Source: Thermodesulforhabdaceae bacterium (lineage in GTDB: Bacteria; Desulfobacterota; Syntrophobacteria; Syntrophobacterales; Thermodesulforhabdaceae). From it: a stretch of 64,000 bases of DNA. The notes beneath the pieces are model-generated. The model worked only from the letters and a program-made list of their open reading frames with translations. It ran no database searches and was not told the DNA's origin. Both the position numbers and the translations under genes were made by a program. Positions 9,455 to 18,788 of the stretch are shown piece after piece (the stretch's first letter is position 1; the number at the start of each line of letters is the position of its first letter). The stretch lies in assembly GCA_037482015.1 (NCBI GenBank), contig JBBFKT010000003.1, positions 54,645-118,644 on the forward strand, given 5' to 3'.

Positions 9455-9537
9455 GGGTTTATGTCGGAATTACATCAATAAACCTGCAACATATTGAAAA
9501 AATTGGGTAAGTCTTCAAAAAGACTCACTCTATAGCT

Positions 9538-10470
9538 TTAAACTCCAAACCGCCCGTGACCTGTTGATGTCTTTCCGCCAAAACCATGTTCTGAAATAGC
9601 TTTTTCAAAGGCTTTTTCAAAATTCTCCTTCATCTCGGATGAAAGTTCCTTTTTCAGCAGGAATATGAAGTCAAAAACAGAACCTGGCATTACAGCCAAA
9701 AAAGGAATAGGCACAGGCTGCTGATCTTCCGTAGGTCCTCTTTCCCCACCGTAATATTCCCTGTAATGGCAGTTGGTAATTTCGATCCCAAGTTCAGGCA
9801 CATCAGCGGGAAGAGCATCCATAAATATTACTTTTCCTTTTTTGGCACCAGTTCCCTGGGAACTTTCAACTCCAGCCCCGAAAAGATCTTTAAGACTTTC
9901 CCAATAAGTAGCATCTTCATCAGCCCAATGGCTGAAAAAATTTTCATCCTCCGTGGCTTTGTTTACAAGATACGCAAGCCGTAACACTCCCTTGACTCCT
10001 TCAGCAGGAATGTAGGGAATGCCCATAGTCCAGTGAAAAGTAAAGCCTCGCTCGGTAGGATTTGAATTTCCAAGCCCAACAATCAATGGGCTTAACAGCT
10101 TAGCCCGATACCGGTAACACTCGTATCCAATCCTTTTGAAAGCTTCGCAAATCCCATCCCTTTCTTCTATCTTGCGCTTAAGAATCTCAAATAGGAAAGG
10201 CTTTATTTTCCTGTAATATCCCACTGATTCATCAGCCTGATGATGGCCGCCCCCAGAAGATAAAACCGTTTCAGGTTTTGTTTGAAACTGATACTTGATG
10301 TGCCCCGTGGCGGTGGATTTTACCGCCTTTAGCCATTTGTTGAAATAGAGACCGAAGTTAAAGGGATTTTCATTACTTAGAGATTTTTCCACAACCTCAT
10401 TTACAACTGAAGGAAGGGGACGAAAATCCAGTTCTTTCGGCTTTTCTTTTTTACCTTTAGAATCACGCAT
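9538..10470 (-). CDS. cmr6: Type III-B CRISPR RAMP protein Cmr6
   Basis: This 310-residue RAMP protein caps the Cmr effector backbone near the 3' end of the crRNA. The family signature is the glycine-rich C-terminus GFGGKTSTGHGRFGV, and the LIVGLGNSNPTERGFTFHWT and IPYIPAEGVKGVLR segments are typical of the Cmr6 RRM-like fold. It is the last gene of the operon, one base after cmr5. Only a weak stem follows at 9509-9526, so the operon terminator is unclear. Confidence 0.9.
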   Translation of the reverse strand: MRDSKGKKEKPKELDFRPLPSVVNEVVEKSLSNENPFNFGLYFNKWLKAVKSTATGHIKYQFQTKPETVLSSGGGHHQADESVGYYRKIKPFLFEILKRKIEERDGICEAFKRIGYECYRYRAKLLSPLIVGLGNSNPTERGFTFHWTMGIPYIPAEGVKGVLRLAYLVNKATEDENFFSHWADEDATYWESLKDLFGAGVESSQGTGAKKGKVIFMDALPADVPELGIEITNCHYREYYGGERGPTEDQQPVPIPFLAVMPGSVFDFIFLLKKELSSEMKENFEKAFEKAISEHGFGGKTSTGHGRFGV

Positions 10471-10471
10471 T

Positions 10472-10876
10472 CTACTTATCCTCCACGAAAACCTTGCTCA
10501 CCACCTTGAACCATTCAAGAAACCTTAAAGCTTCCTCCTGGATCGCTATGACTTCCAGAACTCCTTTCTTTGTTATTTCCTCAATTAAATCAGCCGGCTT
10601 ATTTATGTCGAAGGAAAGCATTCCTCGTTCCTTGAGCCACTCCGCAAGAGCTTCAAAAGCAAGCCAGTGCTTGTCGTCCTTTTTATACTTGTTGTCACCT
10701 TGATTAGCCGCCTTTGCCAGAAGAAAGCACAAGGTATGCCCAAGGCCGTTTTGAAGAATCATGGCAGGAAGGCCTGCTACAAAGCTGGAAAATTCTTTCA
10801 TTGAACCAATTTTCTTAAAGGCGGACTTTGCTTTTTCATAAGCAAAAGCCGATCTTTCTTGGGACAGACTTTTCAT
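10472..10876 (-). CDS. cmr5: Type III-B small subunit Cmr5
   Basis: A 134-residue, mostly helical protein in the position where Cmr5 is expected, between cmr4 and cmr6. It begins MKSLSQERSAFAYEKA, as in the family, and contains the FVAGLPAMILQNGLGHTLCF helix pattern typical of Cmr5. It forms the minor filament of the effector with Cas10 and stabilises the target RNA. Its ATG overlaps the cmr4 stop by four bases (ATGA), which suggests translational coupling. Confidence 0.88.
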   Translation of the reverse strand: MKSLSQERSAFAYEKAKSAFKKIGSMKEFSSFVAGLPAMILQNGLGHTLCFLLAKAANQGDNKYKKDDKHWLAFEALAEWLKERGMLSFDINKPADLIEEITKKGVLEVIAIQEEALRFLEWFKVVSKVFVEDK

Positions 10877-11742
10877 TGCTTGCTACCTCCATTTACCCAT
10901 TGAACCTTGCAGATGCCCTTACCAAGAGTAAAATCTCCGCCGATTTGAATGTGAGAGCAAACGCCGTCCATGGTTACTTTGGAAGCTACATCTTTAGCTT
11001 TAATATTGACTCCTGAAGCTCTGACATCCGAAAAAAAAGCAAGAAAGTATAGAACCGAGTCGGAAGGAAGATATTCCTGGTATCTAAGGGAGCCATCCTT
11101 TGTGGTTCCGCTAGCATCGTCAATAGCAATGTGAGCCTGAACCTCCGTGGCTGTTCGGACCAGATAGCCAAAAATATCATCAGAAACGATAAGGGCTTTT
11201 TTAACTGAAGGGACATAGTTTTTGACAAAATTTTTAAGACTATCCAGCCTGGTATTGTTTTTTACATTAGTTACGATATCTTCAAGTATAACCTGGGCAG
11301 GCATACTTTCAATTAAAGCCAGAGATTCATCGGAATTAGACAGCTGGGGCACTCCTGGCAGGGGGTTATATCCAAGAAGTTCCAGATCTTCCGAAAGCCG
11401 CCTCAAAACGGCAGGGCATGTTACATGCACAAAGGGTGATACATTGGATCTCACAGGAAAGAATAGAATTCTGGCATCAGTAACGGTAATGGCACCGGCC
11501 CAATTGGATCCAGTCTCTCCCGATTTGCCAAAGATACTTTCGGCCGTCCCTTTGTCATTCCAGGCGTTTTCACACCAGTCTCTCATAGATCCCTTAATAC
11601 CGGAAGCCTGAATCATGGGCCAGGCTGTGTGACGTTCTCTTTGAATGGGAAGATCCACGGCCCCAAGAGCCTGCCCTGATCCGGCACAAAGAGGTGTCAA
11701 CGGATAAAGAATGCACAACCTTTTTTCTCCACCCCACAACAT
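10873..11742 (-). CDS. cmr4: Type III-B backbone nuclease Cmr4
   Basis: Cmr4 forms the multi-copy backbone that binds crRNA and cleaves target RNA at six-nucleotide intervals. The 289-residue protein shows the family start YPLTPLCAGSGQALGAVDLP, with the conserved HxxT-like region around RERHTAWPMIQASGIKGSMR. An aspartate in the family-conserved loop (GAVDLPIQRE) is a candidate catalytic residue. The ATG has an AGGAGG ribosome site six bases upstream. It lies between cmr3 and cmr5. Confidence 0.92.
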   Translation of the reverse strand: MLWGGEKRLCILYPLTPLCAGSGQALGAVDLPIQRERHTAWPMIQASGIKGSMRDWCENAWNDKGTAESIFGKSGETGSNWAGAITVTDARILFFPVRSNVSPFVHVTCPAVLRRLSEDLELLGYNPLPGVPQLSNSDESLALIESMPAQVILEDIVTNVKNNTRLDSLKNFVKNYVPSVKKALIVSDDIFGYLVRTATEVQAHIAIDDASGTTKDGSLRYQEYLPSDSVLYFLAFFSDVRASGVNIKAKDVASKVTMDGVCSHIQIGGDFTLGKGICKVQWVNGGSKQ

Positions 11743-11755
11743 AAAAACCTCCTAA

Positions 11756-12817
11756 TTAAAAAGATATCAGTTCACACAATCCGGGATTGCTTTTACCAAA
11801 GAATACCGTTCCTGCCGGGAAAAAAGTCTCAACGGGTTTGTGAAACCCCTTTCTCATGTCCCAGCCGCCAGTTCGGATGAGCTTTCCGGAAGCATAGGCT
11901 CCCTGCGTAAGTTTTTCATTTTGAGCCAGCCGCCAGGGCAATGGAGAAAGAAGAAGGAGTCTGTTTGCCTTTGGCTTCGGGGGTTCTATATCCCCTCCAA
12001 GAATACGGTAACGGGTCATCCTTCCTTCACCGCCAAATTGAAACACTCCCAACGGATCCAGATGGGACGGAACGAGTGGTTTGTCTATCCCCACTGCGAG
12101 AAAAACACCTTCCTTTAAGCGCACATGTTTTGTGGCATAAAGATGTCCTCGCCTTGTTGTTCTCAAGCTGTAATCCCTGGCAATACCAACTCGATTTTCC
12201 AGCACAAAAAGTGCATTTCTCGGAATAGCCATGGCTTTATCGTGCCTAATATTTTCAATGCGGCTTTTCACCGGAAGCTGGAAATTTTCCTGTTCTGCCG
12301 ATAATTCAAGAGCCTTTGCAGTTACCCAGTAACTTCCCGTTACGGGCTCTGCATCTCGAGGCGGATTCTTTATCCAGACCATGCAGGCTCTATCGGTGAA
12401 CACCCGGGGCACATTATCCTGCGGGAGCGCCTGAAAGATTTCCAGAATGTCCCTGCCCTTATTATTCTCGCGAAACCAGTTTGCGGGAGCCGGAAAGAGT
12501 AGAGTTCTTCCAACCATGAAAAGGGGACCCGCAATCCGGAAACCGCTTTTCTGAGGAGTTCCCCAGAAAGGAAGATTTTCGGCATCGAGGTCTTCATCGT
12601 CTCGAAGTTTTTTTACAAGATCAGGCGAGAGGTTTCTCTGAGCCAGTATGGCCGTTCTCAGGGCTCCGACTACAGTGTAAGGCATGGGCGGAAAAAGTGG
12701 TCTTCCCGTCTCATGAGTTTCACCCGCCTCCATCGGATCCCCACCCCTAAAGAAGAGGGTATCCAGCGGTCTTAGTTCAAGCCATTGTTCTACAAAAAAG
12801 TTCTGTTCCTGCGACAT
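11756..12817 (-). CDS. cmr3: Type III-B RAMP protein Cmr3
   Basis: Cmr3 binds the 5' tag of the crRNA next to Cas10. The protein has the family N-terminus LELRPLDTLFFRGGDPMEAG followed by PPMPYTVVGALRTAIL, and the later GGDIEPPKPKANRLLLLSP segment. The frame is open from a TTG at 12841 that overlaps the cas10 stop, but the ATG at 12817 is preferred because GGAG lies seven bases upstream; this gives 353 residues. Confidence 0.9.
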   Translation of the reverse strand: MSQEQNFFVEQWLELRPLDTLFFRGGDPMEAGETHETGRPLFPPMPYTVVGALRTAILAQRNLSPDLVKKLRDDEDLDAENLPFWGTPQKSGFRIAGPLFMVGRTLLFPAPANWFRENNKGRDILEIFQALPQDNVPRVFTDRACMVWIKNPPRDAEPVTGSYWVTAKALELSAEQENFQLPVKSRIENIRHDKAMAIPRNALFVLENRVGIARDYSLRTTRRGHLYATKHVRLKEGVFLAVGIDKPLVPSHLDPLGVFQFGGEGRMTRYRILGGDIEPPKPKANRLLLLSPLPWRLAQNEKLTQGAYASGKLIRTGGWDMRKGFHKPVETFFPAGTVFFGKSNPGLCELISF

Positions 12818-12833
12818 GCCCCATCTCCATCCT

Positions 12834-15656
12834 TTAGACAAAAGCTTTGTTTCTTCTTACGGCTTCCGCAACGAAATGGGCTATTTCGATTACTTCCGTT
12901 GATATGGATTCTTTGTTCTCATCGTCAGATCTTCCACCCAGAAGAAGAACGGCTATGTGTAAAGCCAGTTCGTTAAGAGCCACTGCCATAGGTTTTACCT
13001 TGCTCTTTTCAAGGCGAGAGGCGATAAGCCCTAGAAAGCTCTTTTTATCTACCTCCAGGTTGAGAAGAGCAGGTTCCAGTTCGGCAAGGTCGTAAATCAC
13101 AGAAGAACTGATTTCCTTTCTTGCGATTGCTTCCACGAGCTTTTCAAAAGAATCCCAGACTTTCACTTCCTCCCAGAAGGTATCCTTAAAACCTGCCGTA
13201 AAAAGACGCTCACCACCCGCTCTCTTCTGCAAGGAAAGACTCATTGCCGCTCGACCCTTATGTTTTGCATCTTCAAGCAGCTCATGAGCCCGGCTGATGG
13301 CAGCTCGAAGAGGCCACTTGTGATGGGCCATGAAAAGCCCAGCAGAAATGGAAATGTCCTTGCCTTCTCCAAGGTGAACAAGAAGACGATCTTTTTCGGA
13401 AATTTCGTCATCACTGACTATCGGGGCAACAGTGCCGTTGTTGAGCCTTACGAAAGCCCAGTTGTAGGCTTCAGCAAGCTCCCTTGCCGCTCTAACAGCC
13501 GTTGACACAGGAAAAACGGCGCATACGTCGTCACCTCCAGCATAGATGAGCCATCCCGAGTGTTTCTTAACAATTCGAGGAACCGTGTTTAGAGCGTATT
13601 CAGAAAGGGCCTGGGATATAGCACCATGAACAGAAGGCGACAGCATTCTATTTTCGTCCATTAAGGTTTTATTTTCCTCTTTCCTTACGATTTCATGCCA
13701 GAAGGACTGATATATTTTGGAAATCCTTTTGGCTTCAAGCCGCTTTACAATTTCCGGATGAAAAACATCACGCCACTCCGAAGAAAATCCTCCTGCAAGA
13801 AGTTTTCCCATGTTGTCGCCATCCATCACAAGAAGGGCGTAGTAGCGATCAACATTGTGAACAGGATCGTCTTCTGAAGCCTTCTGAATTATTTCCAGGA
13901 CCCGCTTTGTTTTTACATCGTCAACGGTTTCAATTTCATTTTTCTCACTTTCAGCGCTGTCCTGTCGATGAACGATTTCTGCCACTTCTCTGGGCTTTAA
14001 ACCCGCATCTCTAATTCTTTTGTCGTTTCTCCTGAGCCAGTCCGATAGAGAAACCTCCGTTGTGGACGGAAACCCCGCGGCATCCTTGAAAAATTCTTTA
14101 AGAGGATGGTTTTCTGGAACAGCTCTATAAAGGAGCCTTTTTATAAGTCCAATAGCCGAAAGCCTTTCCGTTTGTTTAATTTCTTTTTCGGAAAACCTTT
14201 TACGAATTTCTATCCAGCAGGGATCCAGGCTTGGTCTTGGGTTGGGATCAGGTTTTCTACCGGGATTTAAGACACAGTCCCTTCCCGCGATACTGCACTC
14301 AAGGCAGGAAAAGCGCAGGGCTTCAAGATCCGTGTGGAGATGGCATTTTATACCTGGTTCTTCGGCTCTTAAGTTTTCCGGCATAAGTTTCGTGGCCGCA
14401 AGGCTTCGTTGAGCCAGGTCGTGAGAAAGGCTGTAGAAAAAGCTTTCGCTATAATAAGCACTTTGATGAGTATCCTGATTTTCGTCCAGAGAGAAAGGAA
14501 GTTTATGCGCTCTGGCTTTCCCCAGGTATTCAGAAACCACATCAAAAACTTCTCCAGGTAAGAAATCTTTCCAGTCTGAAGCTTCTTGTTCAGTTAGAAG
14601 AGGCCCTGCCGCCCAGTGATATTCCCAGAAACTATCCACCTGACGATCAAAGATTCTTTCGAAAGCTTCAAGGCAGACCTTACCCTGGAGGTTCCGGAAG
14701 CATTTTTTAACGACTAGATCTTTAGTTTCCTCAGCGACCTTCTTCCATTCACCAGATACACTTTTCTGGACGAACTCCGCCGCTTCTTTTTCTTCTCCGG
14801 CGGGCACAAGAAAGACAATCTTATTCGGAAGGGTTGCCGCCCGGATTTCCAGGGAATATCTCGGCTTCCAGTCCCTGGGAAAACTGAACAGGATGTCCAG
14901 GAAAAGCTCAACCAGGGGTTGCCCCACAGGCCAGGGGTAGATAATGTGATCGGAACCATAGCGGAGTATAACCGCTTTCATTGCTTCTGAAGAAAGCCAG
15001 GAGAGAATAAGGGAAGCTGTCCAGTGATCTCGAAGTTTCCGGGATCGGGCAATAAAGTCCTGCACAGGAACAATGCTGAAAACCATAACGGCGGCTTTTC
15101 TTTCTGGAGACAACTCGTAGCAGGAGTAGAGTGCCGAAGTAAGGGCACAGTGTTGCCAGATTGTATGATCGGGTATGCGACTGTCTGCAGGAAGCCGGAT
15201 CCACTCCCAGCTCAAGTTTCCTGCTTTAGACGATGCAAGACGATAGGGCAGGATATGGCGGAAGTAATGAAAGAGAGCAGCAGATCGCAAGGGTTGAGTT
15301 CTGGGAAGCTGGTTTTCATCGTCTTCCAGCAAGGTTATCAAGTCTTTCGATGTATCAGCGAAAGAGTTTTTCATAGTAAGATGAGCTTTCGAAGTGGGAT
15401 GAGTGATGACCGGGCTTTTTATAAAATCCACCAGACCACCTTCGTCCTTTCCGGGCAAAAAGGCGCGATCCAGACCTGCGGCGATCATGTCAGCCTTCTT
15501 TATAAGATGCTCTTCCGCCGTCGTGAGGTAGAGTTCGCCAATTAATTCCCTGGATCGCCCTATATGATCCCGAAGTCCAAGAACTTTATCAGGCGGATCG
15601 TGAAGAAAGGCGGCAAGTTTTTTCTGCCAGTAATTTTCGTCACTTCGCAAGTTCAT
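12834..15656 (-). CDS. cas10: Cas10/Cmr2, large subunit with active GGDD cyclase motif
   Basis: The 940-residue signature subunit of the Cmr complex. An HD-like motif lies near the N-terminus (FLHDPPDKVLGLRDH). A zinc-binding stretch follows at mid-protein (CLECSIAGRDC). The palm domain carries the intact cyclase motif YAGGDDVCAVFP at about residue 730, so it should convert ATP to cyclic oligoadenylate when target RNA binds. This fits the two CARF proteins encoded just upstream. Its start overlaps the cmr1 end by 17 bases, so the operon is tightly coupled. Confidence 0.95.
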   Translation of the reverse strand: MNLRSDENYWQKKLAAFLHDPPDKVLGLRDHIGRSRELIGELYLTTAEEHLIKKADMIAAGLDRAFLPGKDEGGLVDFIKSPVITHPTSKAHLTMKNSFADTSKDLITLLEDDENQLPRTQPLRSAALFHYFRHILPYRLASSKAGNLSWEWIRLPADSRIPDHTIWQHCALTSALYSCYELSPERKAAVMVFSIVPVQDFIARSRKLRDHWTASLILSWLSSEAMKAVILRYGSDHIIYPWPVGQPLVELFLDILFSFPRDWKPRYSLEIRAATLPNKIVFLVPAGEEKEAAEFVQKSVSGEWKKVAEETKDLVVKKCFRNLQGKVCLEAFERIFDRQVDSFWEYHWAAGPLLTEQEASDWKDFLPGEVFDVVSEYLGKARAHKLPFSLDENQDTHQSAYYSESFFYSLSHDLAQRSLAATKLMPENLRAEEPGIKCHLHTDLEALRFSCLECSIAGRDCVLNPGRKPDPNPRPSLDPCWIEIRKRFSEKEIKQTERLSAIGLIKRLLYRAVPENHPLKEFFKDAAGFPSTTEVSLSDWLRRNDKRIRDAGLKPREVAEIVHRQDSAESEKNEIETVDDVKTKRVLEIIQKASEDDPVHNVDRYYALLVMDGDNMGKLLAGGFSSEWRDVFHPEIVKRLEAKRISKIYQSFWHEIVRKEENKTLMDENRMLSPSVHGAISQALSEYALNTVPRIVKKHSGWLIYAGGDDVCAVFPVSTAVRAARELAEAYNWAFVRLNNGTVAPIVSDDEISEKDRLLVHLGEGKDISISAGLFMAHHKWPLRAAISRAHELLEDAKHKGRAAMSLSLQKRAGGERLFTAGFKDTFWEEVKVWDSFEKLVEAIARKEISSSVIYDLAELEPALLNLEVDKKSFLGLIASRLEKSKVKPMAVALNELALHIAVLLLGGRSDDENKESISTEVIEIAHFVAEAVRRNKAFV

Positions 15657-16764
15657 TGATATTAACCCTCTTTACTGAGTTTTCTGAATCCAGTTTTTCG
15701 TAAACTTTTTTCCAGACATCTAATTGATGCGCTGGGCTGAAATAAAGCTCTTTGGTCTCAGGATTTTTGTTTATCTTCAATCCCATACCGAAAGGAATGT
15801 GAACTATAAAACCATAATATTTTTCCCCTTGCTTTCTCACCAGGAGACGAAGAGGCGACGCATGACGATCTCCTTCCCTGAGATGAGCCACAGGATGATG
15901 ATTTGTTACGGGAATCCCAAGAAGATGTCTTTCGGCGAGATTGCCTTTTGGTTGTAGAGAAAGAGATGTCCGAACATTTATGTAAATCTGAGCGAGTTCC
16001 TTCATGACATCCTGCCAGGAATCAAAAGGATTTTTCGTCCTCCATATAGCAAAACCTTTTCCATCTAGAGGAGCATGAGGGTAATCCTTTTCAAAAAGTT
16101 TTTCAGTGAATGGAATAGGATCCTGGGGTTGTGAAATTTCCAGGCTATTAACTGCTATTTGGAGACTTCCCCAGCCGTTTCTGGATCTGGATCCTGCCGC
16201 TGCGAAGGCTCTAAAGTAGTAAAGAGCTGTTTTGAATAATTCTGCCTGATCCTTATCATCAAGGATTTCAGAAGAAACTGAAAGGAAAATAGTAAAGGAA
16301 CCACCAGGTTTGAAATACTTTCTGTTGCAAAATACGCCACCTTTTTCTTTCTTGTAACGAATGCATCCATATCCCAGATAGAGCAAGGGATTCACCATTC
16401 CTCCGCTACGTTCAACCTCAGGATGTTTTACAAATCCCACCTGTTTCAGTTCCAGTTCCAGACCTTTGCCTATCCTTGGAAAACCATTAATTGTAACGAC
16501 AACGAGACTTTTCCCCCACTCATCCTTTTCGCCACCGGACCCACCAAAAATTTTATTTTCCGCTTCGAGAAGCTCTCCGTGTGATGGGTATTTTACTGAT
16601 GCGGCAAGGCGCCACCAGTAGCGAAGGAGAGCCTTAAAAGGTTCAGGTCTTAAGGAAGGTGCCTGTTTGGCATCCCCAAGGAACATAGGGGTTATAATGG
16701 TTGCCTGAATTTCGATTTTTTCTGTCCTGAAACGCCGTCTTAAAAGAATGCTTCTGTCGCTCAT
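15640..16764 (-). CDS. cmr1: Type III-B RAMP protein Cmr1
   Basis: Cmr1 caps the 3' end of the effector complex and captures target RNA. The family start is clear: IEIQATIITPMFLGDAKQAP followed by LRPEPFKALLRYWWRLAASV. A second glycine-rich RAMP segment appears as AAAGSRSRNGWGSLQ. The frame extends to a GTG at 16782, but the ATG at 16764 has GAGG six bases upstream and gives 374 residues. It is the first gene of the Cmr operon and is divergent from the CARF-HEPN gene. Confidence 0.92.
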   Translation of the reverse strand: MSDRSILLRRRFRTEKIEIQATIITPMFLGDAKQAPSLRPEPFKALLRYWWRLAASVKYPSHGELLEAENKIFGGSGGEKDEWGKSLVVVTINGFPRIGKGLELELKQVGFVKHPEVERSGGMVNPLLYLGYGCIRYKKEKGGVFCNRKYFKPGGSFTIFLSVSSEILDDKDQAELFKTALYYFRAFAAAGSRSRNGWGSLQIAVNSLEISQPQDPIPFTEKLFEKDYPHAPLDGKGFAIWRTKNPFDSWQDVMKELAQIYINVRTSLSLQPKGNLAERHLLGIPVTNHHPVAHLREGDRHASPLRLLVRKQGEKYYGFIVHIPFGMGLKINKNPETKELYFSPAHQLDVWKKVYEKLDSENSVKRVNINELAK

Positions 16765-16782
16765 GTCGTTCCTCGTAGACAC

Positions 16783-16966
16783 AGGTTATCTTTCTCTCAT
16801 TTTTGCTTTACGGGACTGAATGCCATTTTTTCAAAAATTGACTTCAAAATTTTTTGAATTTTTTCCGTGAATCTATTTGAAAAGCCGCTGCCAGAATCTG
16901 TAATGTAATAACGAGGATTCTGGGCAATGATCCAGTGAGGGAACCTGCAAAAGAGAGGGATTAAAT
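16783..16966. promoter_or_regulatory. Divergent regulatory region between cmr operon and CARF-HEPN gene
   Basis: The 184-base AT-rich gap must hold the start sites of two diverging transcripts. A 16-base palindrome, TTCAAAATTTTTTGAA, lies at 16843-16858 and could be an operator. No convincing sigma-70 pair can be chosen on either strand by eye. Confidence 0.4.
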
Positions 16967-18160
16967 ATGCCGAAGAAAATCCTTATTTTGACCGTAGGCG
17001 GATCCTGTGAACCCATTGTTAACGCTATTTCGAAAACCAGTCCTGACTTTGTTTATTTTGTCTGCTCCTCGGGATCAAAAGGGAGCAGAAAAGTTGTGGA
17101 CGGTAAGGACAAACCCTGTCAGGAAAGGGAAAAGGATGGAACTGTAAAGACCATGCCATCAATAGTTGACCAGGCGGGATTACAGGCTGAAAAATATGAA
17201 ATAATCGAAATAGAAGATCCCGACGATTTTCAGATGTGCTACGAAAAGCTGCTCGAAGTGAAGTCAGACATAGAAAAACGGTTTGCCGATGAAAGTCTCA
17301 GTGTGATAGCCAACTACACGGGCGGTACCAAGACCATGAGCGCCGCCCTGGTAGCTTTTTCGCTCCTTACAGACTGGGATCTTCAGTGCAATGTGGGACC
17401 AAGGGTTGATCTGATAAAGGTTCGATCGGGAGATGTTCCGGTTCCGGTAAGCGTCGCTCAGGTAAGAATCAGACAGCATCTTCAAATAGTAAGCGAACTT
17501 CTTCGGGGCTACCATTACGGGGAAGCTGTAGAAGTTCTCGAGAGATTGCTTACCGATTCACGATACATGCCCGGAGAAATACGAAGAGAACTCATTAAAG
17601 CAAACAACCTTTGTAAAGGCTTCAATGCATGGGATCTTTTTGATCATCGGGAAGCTCTAAGCTTTTTGGAACACTACGGTGAATTTACGGGCAGGTGGCT
17701 TGCGTTTTTAAGAAAGCTCATAAAAGCTCAAGATCAGGAACAGGGCGGATACGAGGAGGTAGAAGATCTTCTTTTGAACGCCGAAAGAAGAGCGGTTCAA
17801 ATGCGGTTTGACGATGCGGTGGCACGTCTCTATCGAGCGGTTGAGCTCCTTGCCCAGATAAGACTCAAAAAACAATACCAAATTGATACATCAAACGTGG
17901 ATCTCAGCAAAGTCCCGGAAAGTGTCAGAACAAAGCTCATCCCTGATGATGACGGTAAGGTCAGAATAGGGCAGAGCTGGGCTTATGCAATCCTGACAGC
18001 CATGGATAACGAACCAATGGGAGAAGTTTACCGCAAATGGGAAAAGCGATTGAAAAACGCTCTCACCAAAAGGAATTTTTCTATCCTGGCTCACGGGAAT
18101 GTTCCCATAGACAAGGCCACTTACGATGAAGTTTCCAGTACTGTGTGTTCCTTCATATAA
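16967..18160 (+). CDS. CARF-HEPN ribonuclease, Cas02710 (TIGR02710) family, Csm6-like
   Basis: A 397-residue accessory effector of type III CRISPR. The N-terminal CARF domain has the start KKILILTVGGSCEPIVNAIS and the ligand-loop motif NYTGGTKTMSAALVAFSLL. The middle is helical. The C-terminal region ends with RNFSILAHG, an R-x6-H motif of HEPN ribonucleases. By family knowledge the CARF domain binds cyclic oligoadenylate made by Cas10 and switches on RNA cleavage by the HEPN site. It is divergent from the Cmr operon, with GAGAGGG as ribosome site. The family assignment comes from motif recall. Confidence 0.85.
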   Translation: MPKKILILTVGGSCEPIVNAISKTSPDFVYFVCSSGSKGSRKVVDGKDKPCQEREKDGTVKTMPSIVDQAGLQAEKYEIIEIEDPDDFQMCYEKLLEVKSDIEKRFADESLSVIANYTGGTKTMSAALVAFSLLTDWDLQCNVGPRVDLIKVRSGDVPVPVSVAQVRIRQHLQIVSELLRGYHYGEAVEVLERLLTDSRYMPGEIRRELIKANNLCKGFNAWDLFDHREALSFLEHYGEFTGRWLAFLRKLIKAQDQEQGGYEEVEDLLLNAERRAVQMRFDDAVARLYRAVELLAQIRLKKQYQIDTSNVDLSKVPESVRTKLIPDDDGKVRIGQSWAYAILTAMDNEPMGEVYRKWEKRLKNALTKRNFSILAHGNVPIDKATYDEVSSTVCSFI

Positions 18161-18282
18161 AGAAAGTTTCGACGCTATAAAATACAAACAGCAGTTACAG
18201 CAGTTTCCGAATGTAATCCCATGCCTCTAGCTTAGCATTAAGGCGCCCGTATTCGGGTGCTCAGGTTACATTATTAACAGGG

Positions 18283-18698
18283 CTGTCCAATAAATGAGAG
18301 TGTTCTAAAAACTCCGTAATACATTGTAGGGGCACGGCATGCCGTGCCCCTACAATCGGTGCGCCCAGCATGGACGTGTTCCTGGAGGTGAGAGTCCTCT
18401 CGTGAGTTGATCACAGCGAGCGAAGGGAAGCGCAACTGCACGAGGGTGACCGAGTGTGGGGAGGAAGCGTGGAACGAAACTGCGAGCCAATGCACACAGG
18501 AACCAGACCCCACCCCGACCCTCCCCGTCAACAGGGAGGGAGACCTCTCCCCGACTCCCCGTTAACAGGGAGGGGGTGAGGAGCAGGGCAAGAATCCGCA
18601 AATCTCTTGTTACCAAGGCAAAGTGGCATAAATTCGGCGGCTGTGCATTATGTATCAGTCGCCCCTACGCTTTTTAAAACACCCTCTGTCCAATAAAT
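18283..18698. repeat. MITE-like element A with inverted termini and 13-bp direct repeats
   Basis: The element spans 18297-18685. Its ends are inverted: AGAGTGTTCTAAAAA at 18297-18311 against the reverse complement of 18671-18685, AGGGTGTTTTAAAAA (13 of 15 match). It is flanked by identical 13-base direct repeats CTGTCCAATAAAT at 18283-18295 and 18686-18698. Inside lie a perfect 34-base palindrome at 18323-18356 (core GGCACGGCATGCCGTGCC), a segment at 18431-18540 shared in inverted orientation with 30452-30562, and two GC palindromes at 18519-18540 and 18555-18575. No transposase is encoded. The rest of the 18161-18788 gap shows no gene. Confidence 0.7.
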
Positions 18699-18788
18699 TG
18701 CAACGTTACTATTTGATATGGTAAAAACATACTACTTATGGGGTTATAAACCGGTCAGCCGAATTTTAAAACTTTCCCGGAGGTTATC

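Noticed and set aside
9500-9537. Terminator after the Cmr operon
   Set aside because: The stem AGTCTT/AAGACT is only six pairs and has no T run on either strand.
18274-18677. Frames inside element A
   Set aside because: Translations of palindromic DNA on both strands; low complexity and no start signals.
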